In this document: one piece after another, positions 36,178-46,044 of the stretch | Position numbering within the stretch: position 1 is the stretch's first letter | Layout of the letters: each line of letters opens with the position of its first letter | From: Sulfurospirillum arsenophilum NBRC 109478 | GTDB taxonomy: Bacteria > Campylobacterota > Campylobacteria > Campylobacterales > Sulfurospirillaceae | Assembly (NCBI RefSeq): GCF_000813345.1 | Contig: NZ_BBQF01000004.1 | Span: 124,001 to 188,000 of the forward strand | Length of the DNA stretch: 64,000 bases | Direction of reading: 5' to 3' | Notes under the pieces: model-generated | Databases searched by the model: none | Told to the model about the DNA's origin: nothing | What the model saw: only the letters and a program-made list of their open reading frames with translations | Made by a program: the position numbers and the translations under genes

Positions 36178-37153
36178 GAAAATGACCATATTAGATACTT
36201 TCAACATTAATATCGATGAAGAAGAATTAGCAACATTAGAAAAGAATCATAAATATATATCTCAAAAACTTATTTTAGATGCTATTAATGGTATTAATGT
36301 AACAGCTAGAGACCTACAAAACACTTCAAATACTAGACAGTCACTATTCCATAGAACTTTTGATAGCCTCACTGGTAATGCAAGACGAAGACAAGACTTA
36401 ATAAATGAAAATCTTATTGAAGGAATCAATGCTTGTACATCTTGGTTGCAAGACCATGAAAGACACCTAAGTAGAATAGATAATAGAATTTTTGATTTAG
36501 TTGTTGAACTAGAAAGAACACAAGACGAAATTTTGAAATTTTATATACAACATGAAAATTTAAAAAACAATGTTGATCTATTGAAGGAAAGTTTTTCTCA
36601 GTTTATAAAATATTCAAGTGAAAGATTCATCTCTTGTGAAAAGCGTATAACAACTATTGAAATAAAAACAGATATTGATAAGGAAATAAGTTATCTCAAA
36701 TCTGGAGAAAAATATAAAGGTTATGATATTACACTTAAAATTTATTCTTTATTAGATAATCTAAAAAGTGGATCTTTTGGTACTTATTATGATAACAACT
36801 TGAATTTAAATGACGATAATATAATCTATTTAAAAAGTGAATTAAAAAACTTTATAAAACAAGAGATAGGGAGTAATTTTCACAATATATTTTTAAATTA
36901 TGATGACATATCTCATAAATTTAATCAATTAAGTATTTTAGAAAAAAAGGCAATTTCTTTTATTAGTACTCAACACTATAATTCCTTAATAGAACAACGT
37001 GAATATGTACAAATTTCTGATTTAATAAGTATACTTTCTACCTATCCTCAAGATGAAGTGAAAGCAGTAATTCAAAATCAGTCCAACATTAGTAATTTTA
37101 TTACATATGAAGACTTTATTGAAGATTGTATTGTTGAGCATTTAAAAGGATAA
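36170..37153 (+). CDS. coiled-coil protein resembling RdcB/YjcZ-like regulators
   Basis: 327 residues, no signal peptide or span. A segment at about 52-100 (TRQSLFHRTFDSLTGNARR, INENLIEGINACTSWL) recalls what I remember of diguanylate cyclase regulator RdcB family proteins, but this rests on memory only. The rest is helical and likely coiled coil (about 90-160). It overlaps the upstream gene by eight bases and lies four bases before the phospholipase gene, so the three are surely one operon. Confidence 0.55.
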   Translation: MHKKMTILDTFNINIDEEELATLEKNHKYISQKLILDAINGINVTARDLQNTSNTRQSLFHRTFDSLTGNARRRQDLINENLIEGINACTSWLQDHERHLSRIDNRIFDLVVELERTQDEILKFYIQHENLKNNVDLLKESFSQFIKYSSERFISCEKRITTIEIKTDIDKEISYLKSGEKYKGYDITLKIYSLLDNLKSGSFGTYYDNNLNLNDDNIIYLKSELKNFIKQEIGSNFHNIFLNYDDISHKFNQLSILEKKAISFISTQHYNSLIEQREYVQISDLISILSTYPQDEVKAVIQNQSNISNFITYEDFIEDCIVEHLKG

Positions 37154-37157
37154 TCAT

Positions 37158-38165
37158 ATGATGAAACCAAAATTAGGAATTGTATTATCTGGTGGTGGCG
37201 CGAAAGGAGCATATGAAGCTGGGTTTTTAAAGGCTTTAGCAGAATTTAATATCCAACCACATGCAATTGCTGGCACAAGTATAGGAGCACTCAATGGTGC
37301 TATTTATTCTGCGAACATAAATACAAGTACAACAGCTGTTTTAATAGAAAAAATTTGGCAAGATATGGGAAATTCTAACGCACTTCAATTTGATAAGAAA
37401 AAAGTTTTTATCAATCTTGTTGAAGTAATTACATATTTTAGTCCGTTAGCCCCTGTAAGTAAACTTGCAAAATTTGTACAAGGCTTTTCTGTAGCTAATA
37501 GTAAAAAAGGTCTGTTAACAACTCGTCCAATAGAAAATATTCTAGAAAAATACGCGCCTCTTCATAAACTTAAAAAAGGTCTTCCTTTCTATATAGGTTT
37601 AACAAAAAGTCATGGTAACATGATTGACATATTACGATTATTTGAAATTGAAAATCTTGGATCAACAAATTTTAAAAAAGTGCAATTGTTAAATGAAAAA
37701 GATATTTATAATGCCATTCTAGCTTCAGCTGCACTTCCTATAGCCTTTGATGCTATTAAAGTCGATGGAACATATTATCGAGATGGTTGTTTAGGTTCTA
37801 TAAATAACGAATGGGGAAATACGCCAGCACACCCCTTAATTACAGAAGAAAAATGTACACATATAATTGTTTGTCATTTGAATGAAGGAAGCTTTTTTAA
37901 TAGACATGATCCTTTATTTAAAGATATTGCAATCATTGAAATCAGACCTCAAAGCAATACTTTTTCATCAATACTAGATCCATTGGCATTTGATGTTAGT
38001 AAAATTGATTTATGGATAGAACAGGGATATACGGATAGTAAAAAAATTTTATCTGAGTCATTAGAAGCTCTAAATGAGAATTATCAAAGAATCACATCTG
38101 AAATTCAAACTGATTTAGCACTAGAAAAATTAAAAATTAAAAAATTTTCCATTCCAGATGAATAA
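37158..38165 (+). CDS. patatin-like phospholipase
   Basis: 335 residues. Oxyanion hole GGGAKGAYEAG (12-22), nucleophile Ser41 in GTSIGALNG and catalytic Asp209 in YYRDGCLG are all present, so the enzyme should be an active lipid acyl hydrolase. There is no signal peptide. AAGGA precedes the ATG. Patatins serve as membrane-destroying effectors in several anti-phage systems (for example CapV in CBASS), but no cyclase partner is visible here; the two coiled-coil genes upstream replace it. Confidence 0.85.
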   Translation: MMKPKLGIVLSGGGAKGAYEAGFLKALAEFNIQPHAIAGTSIGALNGAIYSANINTSTTAVLIEKIWQDMGNSNALQFDKKKVFINLVEVITYFSPLAPVSKLAKFVQGFSVANSKKGLLTTRPIENILEKYAPLHKLKKGLPFYIGLTKSHGNMIDILRLFEIENLGSTNFKKVQLLNEKDIYNAILASAALPIAFDAIKVDGTYYRDGCLGSINNEWGNTPAHPLITEEKCTHIIVCHLNEGSFFNRHDPLFKDIAIIEIRPQSNTFSSILDPLAFDVSKIDLWIEQGYTDSKKILSESLEALNENYQRITSEIQTDLALEKLKIKKFSIPDE

Positions 38166-38238
38166 CCAAATAATTTTTTATATCAAAAATCCCTATTGTA
38201 GGATACTCGCTAAAAACTATCATTAATAAAGCTATATT

Positions 38239-38505
38239 TTATGAATCAAATGGATTCTTTACCTCTTTTGCCACATTCTCAACACTAATCTTTTCAGGTA
38301 GTGCTTGCTTCTTTAAATACTCAACAATAGTGTCTATTTGACGTTTAAGGGCAAAGGCATATTCTAAGCCTTGTTGATCTTTGGTGATATCTACAGAGCC
38401 ATGTATAGAGATTCTATCCAATCTATTCTCGATATCGAGTTCACTAATACGGATAACGTCTTCTTCATTAGCATATGGATCAATACAGAGTAGTTTTTCT
38501 TTCAT
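38239..38505 (-). CDS. small protein of unknown function
   Basis: 88 residues, acidic, with no recognised motif. Its ATG overlaps the stop of the upstream gene (ATGA), so the two are translated together. The spacer to the phospholipase gene (38166-38238) shows nothing notable. Confidence 0.55.
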   Translation of the reverse strand: MKEKLLCIDPYANEEDVIRISELDIENRLDRISIHGSVDITKDQQGLEYAFALKRQIDTIVEYLKKQALPEKISVENVAKEVKNPFDS

Positions 38506-39071
38506 TTATTATTTTCCAATTGAGTTACTGCAACTAATATGTCTTTTGCGAGTTTGATTGCATTATTTTTATCAAGCATGATGCTTTGAAGTAAAATACG
38601 TTTTCTAAGGTCATTGTCGAGATTAATTTCAATAAAATTATCTTTTGTTACAACAGAATCAAATACCTTACTTTTATATGCATAAATATATACATTTGGA
38701 GCTTTTTCTGGGTATTTTTTTAATAACTCTTCAAGCGCATTACCTGTTCGAGAATATTGTTTTGCTTTACTTGCTGTTTTAGCAGGTTTATTGGGGTGCC
38801 CATTATAAAAAAACATACAATATTGTGCTTGTTCACATAAACAAAATACTTTATTATTTTTGCCATGAAATCTAAGTTCTTCTCTTTTATCAATCAACGG
38901 AATAATAATATTATTGTCTTTGAAGATTTCATTCATTATTTCCCATGCATGAGTAGTAACTACTTCAAATTGATCGATAGTCCCAAGAGTTTCTATAAAC
39001 TCATTCATCTTTGATACAAGCATTTGTTTATTTGTGAATTTATCTGTTAAAATAACTGCTACGTTTATCAT
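38502..39071 (-). CDS. protein of unknown function, possibly SLOG-like
   Basis: 189 residues. It begins with a hydrophobic strand (MINVAVILTDKF) and alternates strands and helices in a Rossmann-like manner, with the segment CEQAQYCMFFYNGHPNKPAKT in the middle. That pattern loosely recalls SLOG/DUF2493 nucleotide-binding proteins, but I cannot assign it. AAGGAACCCC precedes the ATG. It lies 29 bases downstream of the exported nuclease gene on the same strand. Confidence 0.55.
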   Translation of the reverse strand: MINVAVILTDKFTNKQMLVSKMNEFIETLGTIDQFEVVTTHAWEIMNEIFKDNNIIIPLIDKREELRFHGKNNKVFCLCEQAQYCMFFYNGHPNKPAKTASKAKQYSRTGNALEELLKKYPEKAPNVYIYAYKSKVFDSVVTKDNFIEINLDNDLRKRILLQSIMLDKNNAIKLAKDILVAVTQLENNK

Positions 39072-39100
39072 GGGGTTCCTTTTTGTTAATTATATTTTGT

Positions 39101-39850
39101 CTATTTCATAGCTTTTGGTTCTGGCAAGCCTAGCAGTTGTGTTTTTTTCTCTTCACTCATTTTAGGGAAGAAGCTAATACCACTTAATATCTCTAACTCT
39201 TTAACAGAGATAACGTGATAGGCTTTTCCTGGTTCATTATTGGTAAAGTATACTGCTGCTTTTTGTTGTTTAGGTGAATAGATAATTTTATAGATGTAAG
39301 TTGGTACTAATACACCATTACCAATGGATTTGAGTGTTCCTTTATAGATAGGTCCTGTAATGACATACAGTGATCCTTCTTTCTTAGCTAAGTAACGTGT
39401 TGCTGATTCAATATTAGACCAGATACCTGTATTATGATTATGGTCTTGTGGAACCATATTTGCTAAACTAAAACTCTCACTTTGAGATGATTCAGTTGGC
39501 ATATCAGCAGAAGGGCTCATATGTCCTCTATCGTAACCACTTTTAGCGTAATCTTTGAGTTCGGCTCTTTCACTTTGAGGTAAAAGAGTTTCTTCATGAA
39601 ATTTATCTTTTCTAGGAACATCTGCATCAATAGCTGATGCTGTTAAATACTCTGCACTCCATAAAGGTGTTTTAGAAATACCAGAATGCATGACACCAAA
39701 TGCTTCAAAACATAATTCTTTGGTTTGAGCTACCAATTTCTCATTTACGATATCTGGTGCTTCTCCATCTACATAAAACTGTGGACATGCAGTTGGTGCA
39801 GCATTGAGCATAAGTGAAAATAATGAGATAAGAAACAATGCTTTTTTCAT
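39101..39850 (-). CDS. exported DNA/RNA non-specific endonuclease (NUC family)
   Basis: 249 residues with a signal peptide (MKKALFLISLFSLMLNA), so the mature nuclease is periplasmic or secreted. The beta-beta-alpha-metal site is YDRGHMSPSADM, with catalytic His110, and the metal ligand lies in LANMVPQDHNHNTGIWSNIE. Such enzymes degrade DNA and RNA. In Campylobacter jejuni, related DNases on integrated elements block natural transformation, and here the gene rides on an element that also breaks dprA. Confidence 0.85.
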   Translation of the reverse strand: MKKALFLISLFSLMLNAAPTACPQFYVDGEAPDIVNEKLVAQTKELCFEAFGVMHSGISKTPLWSAEYLTASAIDADVPRKDKFHEETLLPQSERAELKDYAKSGYDRGHMSPSADMPTESSQSESFSLANMVPQDHNHNTGIWSNIESATRYLAKKEGSLYVITGPIYKGTLKSIGNGVLVPTYIYKIIYSPKQQKAAVYFTNNEPGKAYHVISVKELEILSGISFFPKMSEEKKTQLLGLPEPKAMK

Positions 39851-40012
39851 ACGAAAGCCCTAACTAAAGAAGATGTTTTTTAAAGCGGGATATTAGCATA
39901 TCAACGTGATATTTGTGGGTGATATGGATCAAGTAAAACTGTATTTAAAAATACACTTGACCAATACCTATTTAAATATCAAGTTTTTTAGAATAAAATA
40001 TTCATATAAACT

Positions 40013-40363
40013 TTAAATGGTTTGAAAATCTTTAAAATATTTTGTATTAATTTCATATAATTTTTCCATTTGAAAACGCCTTTCTCTTTCTCTTCTTTCA
40101 AGCTCATTTTGTTTTTCAAGAGCTTCAACAAGCCTAATGGCATAGAGTGGAACCTTATATATTATCCCTTTTTTTTTATCTTCTTCGCAAGGTTTCCAGC
40201 CATCAATTGTAGTTCTTGCAATTCCACTAAATCTCGAAAAAGATGTAATTCCATACCCTAATTTTTGAATTCTTTCTTTAAACTGAGGAAGCGTTACAGA
40301 GGATTTTTGGCTCAAAGTTTCCTTTGGTTTACCATGACTCTTTTTGTGCTTTTTTTCAAACAT
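40013..40363 (-). CDS. small HTH-type DNA-binding protein beside the methyltransferase
   Basis: 116 residues from the ATG at 40363 (AAGG seven bases upstream; a longer in-frame start to 40408 is less likely). A basic N-terminus precedes a helix-turn-helix-like segment (ITSFSRFSGIARTTIDGW) and a long charged helix. It is divergent from the methyltransferase gene with 79 bases between, where a restriction-modification controller would sit. The assignment is by motif and position only. Confidence 0.55.
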   Translation of the reverse strand: MFEKKHKKSHGKPKETLSQKSSVTLPQFKERIQKLGYGITSFSRFSGIARTTIDGWKPCEEDKKKGIIYKVPLYAIRLVEALEKQNELERRERERRFQMEKLYEINTKYFKDFQTI

Positions 40364-40442
40364 ATAACAACCTTGACATTTATAATAAATTATATTAAAA
40401 TAATACAACTTATATGTATCTTAATTTCATAAAAGGTCTTCC

Positions 40443-41468
40443 ATGAAAAATATTAAAGCAATCGATTTCTTTAGTGGGGCGGGTGGGTTGACACATGGGC
40501 TCAAATTAGCAGGAATTAATGTTTTTGCAGGAATCGATTTTGAGTCATCATGCAAAGATACATATGAAAAAAATAATCACGCAGTTTTTATTAATAAGAG
40601 TATACAAGATATCACAATTAAAGAAATCAAATATCTTTTTAAAGAACACACAAATAAAAATGATTACACAATGTTGGCTGGTTGTGCACCCTGCCAACCA
40701 TATAGCATGATTAACACTAGAAAAAAACAAAATGATTCAAGAAAAACACTACTTGATGAATTTCGAAGAATTATTAATGGAGTAAAACCACATTTTGTTC
40801 TAATGGAAAATGTCAGCAGGTTAAATGAAGAGAATCCTTATTTTGCACAATTTATACAAATGCTTGAAAAAAATGGTTACAAATATGAATATACAGTTTT
40901 AAATGCAAAAGATTTTGGAGTAGCACAAAATCGAAAAAGACTATTTTTAATAGCAACAAGAATAAAAAAACTTAATCTATCTTTCAAAAATTTGCAGTAT
41001 GAAACTCCAATTACACTTCGACATATTATAGGCGATTTAGAAGCTATAAGACATGACCAACCATCAAAACAAGATTTACTCCATCAATCCAAACAATTAA
41101 CTCCATTAAACCTCAAACGCATTCAAGCAACTCCTAAAAATGGTGGATTGAGGTCAGCATGGAACGATGAGCTTAAATTATCATGTCATAAAAAAAAGGA
41201 ATCATTCAAAGACAATTATGGCAGACTTGCATGGAATAAACTAAGCGCAACAATTACTACAAAATTTCATCAATATCATAGTGGTCGATTTGGGCACCCT
41301 GAGCAAGATAGAGCTCTTTCACTTAGAGAAGGTGCATTAATACAAAGTTTTCCAAGTAATTATGAATTTTATGGCTCTGTTAATCAAATAGCAAAACAAA
41401 TAGGAAATGCTGTTCCAGTTAAGTTATCTAAAGCTGTTGGAGAAACATTTATTGCTGCAATATACTAA
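40443..41468 (+). CDS. DNA cytosine-5 methyltransferase
   Basis: 341 residues with the ordered C5-methyltransferase motifs: I DFFSGAGGLTHG (about 8-19), IV GCAPCQPYS with catalytic Cys84, VI MENVSRL (Glu122), VIII AQNRKRLFLIA and X GNAVPVKLSKA. It should methylate cytosine in a short target. AAGG precedes the ATG. The GHKL ATPase-nuclease gene lies 42 bases away, convergent, and probably forms the restriction side of the same system. Confidence 0.9.
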   Translation: MKNIKAIDFFSGAGGLTHGLKLAGINVFAGIDFESSCKDTYEKNNHAVFINKSIQDITIKEIKYLFKEHTNKNDYTMLAGCAPCQPYSMINTRKKQNDSRKTLLDEFRRIINGVKPHFVLMENVSRLNEENPYFAQFIQMLEKNGYKYEYTVLNAKDFGVAQNRKRLFLIATRIKKLNLSFKNLQYETPITLRHIIGDLEAIRHDQPSKQDLLHQSKQLTPLNLKRIQATPKNGGLRSAWNDELKLSCHKKKESFKDNYGRLAWNKLSATITTKFHQYHSGRFGHPEQDRALSLREGALIQSFPSNYEFYGSVNQIAKQIGNAVPVKLSKAVGETFIAAIY

Positions 41469-41510
41469 AAAATTCATATTACAAGATACCGCTTCAAATA
41501 TAATGTATAT

Positions 41511-43415
41511 TTAGTTTAATTTTATCAAATGATTTAGTTTTTCATAACTTTCCATAAACTCTTTATGGTATTGCTTTGCTTGCTCTAACATTATTTCATA
41601 ACTTAGAAAATTCATATTATTTCTTTCCATATTCTCTAGTTTAACTTGAGTTCTTGTATCTTGAGATAATGCTTTACCTATAATATATCCTTTAACATAT
41701 TTATATTTATCTCGATCTGACTTAGTACCACGCTCTAAAATAGTTGCTTTTATAAAATCACAATATTCTTCTAATTGTTCTAATTCTTTTTTAGTAATCA
41801 TTTTTTGAGAGCGCTTAATTTCCATGATAAATAATGTATCTCTATCGCCTTTACAAATAAAATCAATTCTCTTATCTTCATCTACATCAGAATCGTCATT
41901 AAATTCATCTTTTAGAAATTTTTTATATGTTACTTCGTCAGTCAAACTATTTAATCTTGGCTCCAATATCCATGGAAATTTATTTAAAAAGTGATGCATT
42001 GAATCAATGCTTTTTTTGGCAACCTCCAATGTATCGTTATGAATTAATTGTTCAAATTTTTCGATAGTCTCAATTCTTCCAATTGCTAATCTATATTGTT
42101 CTCGTGCTTCAATTATTTCCCAATCTTGTAACAATTGTAAAAGTTTTCCGGCATCAGGATTTTCTTCTAGTTCATGTGCATATTCTTTAAAAACTTGGAA
42201 TTCAAAGGCTCCTTTAACATAATCTATAAGATTTTTTGTTTTTGAAACTTCTAATTCTGATGAAATAACTATATCTGTAATTTTTTTTGCCAATTTTTGA
42301 TCTGTTCCACTTTGGATTGTTGTTTGATACCATTCTGTATCAATATTATGTACTAACTGTAATTCAGTTGTTCGTGCATCAATTCTTCTTTCTCTCCATT
42401 TTAAACCAATTTTTTTGATAACATGTTGTAAATGAGACATAAGTTTTCTAGGTTCATCGTTTTCCCAAATTAATGAATTTCTAGCAGTAGAAATATTTTC
42501 TTCCGAACGTTCCTTATCTAAATAATCAACATCTATAGAACCACTCATATAAGAAAAAGCGTGAGAATTACTTAATTTGACTCCATAAAATTCTGGATTA
42601 TTAGCTAATTTTCCTCTTGCATAAAGAGTAATCCCTTTAAATGCCTCTCTTATGGTATCTTTAGTTGTAATAATTCGTCCTTTAATTTGATTATCTATAA
42701 AATATTTTTTTGTTTCTTCATCAATATTCAATTCCTTAAAGTCTTGAGGAAGATTCCATGCGAACTGTCGATCTGTTTCAATAAGGATTTCTCTGGCCTC
42801 TTTTGTTAACATTGTTCTCGATTGACCATCTTCAATCACACATACGAAATTCTTATCGAAAAAATTCAATCTTATTAAAATTGAGTTCGCTGTATCCAAT
42901 ACAGGAATTTCGGTTTTTCTCATAAGATCTTTCAAAATTATTTTTGTATAACTTGCACTTGCACTATCTTGATTATTAATTATTGGATCAAGATCTAATG
43001 GCTGATCATCTTCACGATTTATTAATTCATTATAATCCATTTCAAACGCATTAATTTTTCCATTTTTGCAACTTTCAACATAGATTTTCGTACAAATTCC
43101 AAAAACAGATAATTTACCAATTCCTTTTTTCCCGGTAACGTATCTTTTAAATTTTTGTGTTATATCATTTTTATTTTTTTCTCTTCTGTTTCGGCCAACA
43201 TGTAAAAAATCATTATTCAGTTCATCTGCATTCATTCCACAACCATTATCTAGTATCTCTATTGATTTATGATTTTGATTTATTGTGATTTTTACTTCTG
43301 AAGCATCTGCATCATATGAATTAGTAATTAATTCTGCTAAAACAGGTGGTAATGTACTATACATACTTAGCCCCAAGTGTTTTATTACTACTGGACTAAA
43401 CTTTAATTGAAACAT
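41511..43415 (-). CDS. GHKL ATPase with C-terminal PD-(D/E)XK-like domain (MutL/MORC-type restriction)
   Basis: 634 residues. The GHKL ATP site has Glu28/Asn32/Asp36 in AELITNSYDADASE, Asp56 in ILDNGCGMNADEL and GKKGIGKLSVFG. The middle is helical. Near the end, RIDFICKGDRDTLFIMEIKRS fits a nuclease D...ExK core. MutL-like ATPases next to DNA methyltransferases in restriction systems, ancestors of eukaryotic MORC, have been described in comparative-genomics work. AAGG precedes the ATG. ATP-driven restriction is inferred. Confidence 0.75.
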   Translation of the reverse strand: MFQLKFSPVVIKHLGLSMYSTLPPVLAELITNSYDADASEVKITINQNHKSIEILDNGCGMNADELNNDFLHVGRNRREKNKNDITQKFKRYVTGKKGIGKLSVFGICTKIYVESCKNGKINAFEMDYNELINREDDQPLDLDPIINNQDSASASYTKIILKDLMRKTEIPVLDTANSILIRLNFFDKNFVCVIEDGQSRTMLTKEAREILIETDRQFAWNLPQDFKELNIDEETKKYFIDNQIKGRIITTKDTIREAFKGITLYARGKLANNPEFYGVKLSNSHAFSYMSGSIDVDYLDKERSEENISTARNSLIWENDEPRKLMSHLQHVIKKIGLKWRERRIDARTTELQLVHNIDTEWYQTTIQSGTDQKLAKKITDIVISSELEVSKTKNLIDYVKGAFEFQVFKEYAHELEENPDAGKLLQLLQDWEIIEAREQYRLAIGRIETIEKFEQLIHNDTLEVAKKSIDSMHHFLNKFPWILEPRLNSLTDEVTYKKFLKDEFNDDSDVDEDKRIDFICKGDRDTLFIMEIKRSQKMITKKELEQLEEYCDFIKATILERGTKSDRDKYKYVKGYIIGKALSQDTRTQVKLENMERNNMNFLSYEIMLEQAKQYHKEFMESYEKLNHLIKLN

Positions 43416-43491
43416 CTTAATCCTTTATTTTTTATATTATTATTTTGTTCTAATTTGATGCGTATCAAGTCAAGAATATCATGTTTATGAA

Positions 43492-43725
43492 CTATTCTAA
43501 TGTCTTGGTGTCATTCCTTACAACTGTCTCATTAATTTTAGCAATCATTTCCATGATTTTTTCTTGTTCATTTCTTGATATAGTATTGTCAAATTCAGTT
43601 TCTTCCAATTCATTATTATCATATAAATATTCAATAAATTTAATATAGTCAAAAGTCATATCAGTGCCATTATTATTAAGTTTTACTTTAATTTGTCCAG
43701 CCTCTTTAAAAAAAACCAACTTCAT
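43492..43725 (-). CDS. small acidic protein of the SbcCD-PHP operon
   Basis: 77 residues, acidic, no known motif. AAGGAG precedes its ATG, which overlaps the stop of the PHP-ATPase gene by four bases, so it is translationally coupled to it. The next gene is 76 bases downstream. Confidence 0.6.
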   Translation of the reverse strand: MKLVFFKEAGQIKVKLNNNGTDMTFDYIKFIEYLYDNNELEETEFDNTISRNEQEKIMEMIAKINETVVRNDTKTLE

Positions 43726-46028
43726 TTAGTCTCCTTAAAATTTTTCATATTATATTTTTTAACTCTTTTTTTTATAGATATTTTTCCACCATCAGTAATA
43801 GAAGCTACCTGATCAACAACACTTTTCCCATCTAAATAACCTTCTAGAGGATTAGAGGATATATTGATTTTCCCATCATTTTGACAAAGAACAATATTTT
43901 GAGCGTCCCCTAACATTGGGATTGTTGCGTTATGTGAAACTATTATAATTTGTTTATAGATTTTTATTTTTTTAATAGCATCAATTAAACCTTTATTTAT
44001 ATACCCATTTGCAAGATTATCTTCTGGCTGATCAATAATTAATGGGGCATTATCTTCCTTATAGCCAAGAATCAAATCTAATAAGACTGAAGTCTTCCAA
44101 CCAGCACTAAGCTTTTCAAATTCTTTGCCATCACTTGTGATAATTTTATATTTTCTTTTATCTTTTGATTTAAATTCTGCAATGATTTTAGTTATAAAAT
44201 CATCATATGTACCAATTTTTGGACTATCTTTATAATGTTCTAAATATAATTTTTTTGGAGAAAGATTATCAAGGCTTTCAATTTTTGAATCGGTTTTTAA
44301 AAACTTATTAATGGTATTTAAAATTATTTCTTGGCTCAATTGAAAGTTATATTCTATTGAAAGTTTATGCCCTGAAGATTCAATTTGTTTACTTTCAATT
44401 GAAATGGAATAACCTAATAATTTTATGAGCTGTTTTTGAAAAAATTTTAGATTCGAAGTATATTCTTCTATATTCTGAATAAGTTTTTCAAAATTATCTC
44501 TTTTAGATTGTGTTTCCGTATCTAATGATAACAATAAATTGTCAATATTAATTTTACAAGCATTAATATGTTCTCTAATGAGATTTTCAAAGGTTGAAAG
44601 ATTATATGCATTTTCGATTGTACGTTCTATAGCCTCAAAATCCGATTCCTGATAATTGACAAAAGGATTTTTTGCTATAAACTCTTTTATTTCTTTAAGA
44701 TTTTTTGTATGATGCTCATAAATAGCTACAGGATAGTCTATACGAGCACTTAATTCTGAAGAAGGAATCAATAATTTAATTATATTCTCTTGGATACCAT
44801 TAAACTGAATTAAAGTATTTAAACTTGGTATTTTTTGTAAAACTTTTTCAGCTTTTTCAATATTTTCTACTGATTTTATAAATACTTTGACATCTTTTTC
44901 TAAATTTAACAATGCAGTATCAATTTGTAACCTAACACTTTTATCATCAGGAAATACATTTTTAATAATATCAATTTTTTCAATTTCATTTTTTCCATTC
45001 CCAATTAATTCAACAATATAGTTTTGATTAATATAATGTGGAATTGTGTTTGTCGGGTTGTTTATTTCTACATCTTGAACCAAAAATGATTTATATTTTG
45101 ATTTAGAAAAGTCACTAGAACTTTTACATACAATTGTATCTACAAAAAGGGTTTTCCCACTAGATGAATCACCAATTACAACATTTAATCCTGGCGTTAA
45201 ATTAACATTTATTGTCACAAATTCATTATTCAATTTAACACTTCTAATATATTCTGCCCAAATTTTCGGCTTTTCATTGGAATATACTAATCTTGTAGAC
45301 TCTGATAAAGACAATCTTAATCCATTAAACGTAGGTTCTGCAAACATCCATGTTGGTATAAATGGGCTAGCTTCATCATCTTTTGCATTAGGATATTTAA
45401 CTGGATTATAATTATCGGTACATGTAACTAAATTAACAAATTCATTAATGCCTAATCGTTTAAAATACTTGATTGTATCTTCCAAACCTTTTTCATTTCT
45501 AGCAGTAAATCCATCAAATTGATTGTAATAAAGGCTTTTTTCCAATCTAGTATCAAAATTTGAATCTACTGATAGATTAAATGTTCTATGGTTCTGTCCG
45601 CCGTGTGGTAATAATAAAAATTCATAATTATCAAATCTACGTATTATCTCTTCAATATTAATTTTTTTTTCATAAGGAGGTTGGATTTTTTTTGTTGGAT
45701 ATAATTCATCTAATATTTTATTGATATTATCTATTTCAATTTCTGTGATGTCTTGCATATCAAAATATATGTGACAATGGTAAGGCGGTTTTGTCTCTGT
45801 ATTCCATATATGCAACTCTACACCTAAAATTATATTTTTAGTCTTCTCAAGCAATTTCATGTATGCAAATTTATTAATTGTATTATGATCTGTTAGAGAA
45901 ATTAAAAATGTAGAACCTTTGCTGGTTTCTTGAATTTTAGATAATAGTAAATCTACATTATAATCTTGGTTTAAATCGTCTTCATTCTCAGAAGTGTGAA
46001 TATGTAAATCTAAGTATATTGGTTCCAC
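43722..46028 (-). CDS. PHP-domain/SMC-like ATPase (TrlF-type)
   Basis: 768 residues from a GTG at 46028 (GGAG eight bases upstream; the nearby ATG is out of frame). An N-terminal PHP phosphoesterase domain has DLHIHTS (His9, His11), SLTDHNT, GVELHI and HCHIYF as metal ligands. An ABC/Rad50-type ATPase follows with Walker A VVIGDSSSGKT, a long coiled coil, signature LSAGWKTSVLL and Walker B PLIIDQPEDNL, then ending IIIVSHNAT. It probably cuts a phosphodiester or nucleotide under ATPase control. Confidence 0.8.
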   Translation of the reverse strand: MEPIYLDLHIHTSENEDDLNQDYNVDLLLSKIQETSKGSTFLISLTDHNTINKFAYMKLLEKTKNIILGVELHIWNTETKPPYHCHIYFDMQDITEIEIDNINKILDELYPTKKIQPPYEKKINIEEIIRRFDNYEFLLLPHGGQNHRTFNLSVDSNFDTRLEKSLYYNQFDGFTARNEKGLEDTIKYFKRLGINEFVNLVTCTDNYNPVKYPNAKDDEASPFIPTWMFAEPTFNGLRLSLSESTRLVYSNEKPKIWAEYIRSVKLNNEFVTINVNLTPGLNVVIGDSSSGKTLFVDTIVCKSSSDFSKSKYKSFLVQDVEINNPTNTIPHYINQNYIVELIGNGKNEIEKIDIIKNVFPDDKSVRLQIDTALLNLEKDVKVFIKSVENIEKAEKVLQKIPSLNTLIQFNGIQENIIKLLIPSSELSARIDYPVAIYEHHTKNLKEIKEFIAKNPFVNYQESDFEAIERTIENAYNLSTFENLIREHINACKINIDNLLLSLDTETQSKRDNFEKLIQNIEEYTSNLKFFQKQLIKLLGYSISIESKQIESSGHKLSIEYNFQLSQEIILNTINKFLKTDSKIESLDNLSPKKLYLEHYKDSPKIGTYDDFITKIIAEFKSKDKRKYKIITSDGKEFEKLSAGWKTSVLLDLILGYKEDNAPLIIDQPEDNLANGYINKGLIDAIKKIKIYKQIIIVSHNATIPMLGDAQNIVLCQNDGKINISSNPLEGYLDGKSVVDQVASITDGGKISIKKRVKKYNMKNFKETK

Positions 46029-46044
46029 GTTTCATGCTCCATTT

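Noticed and set aside
38502-39071. Confident TIR or SLOG effector call
   Set aside because: The strand/helix pattern is suggestive only; no diagnostic residues are visible.
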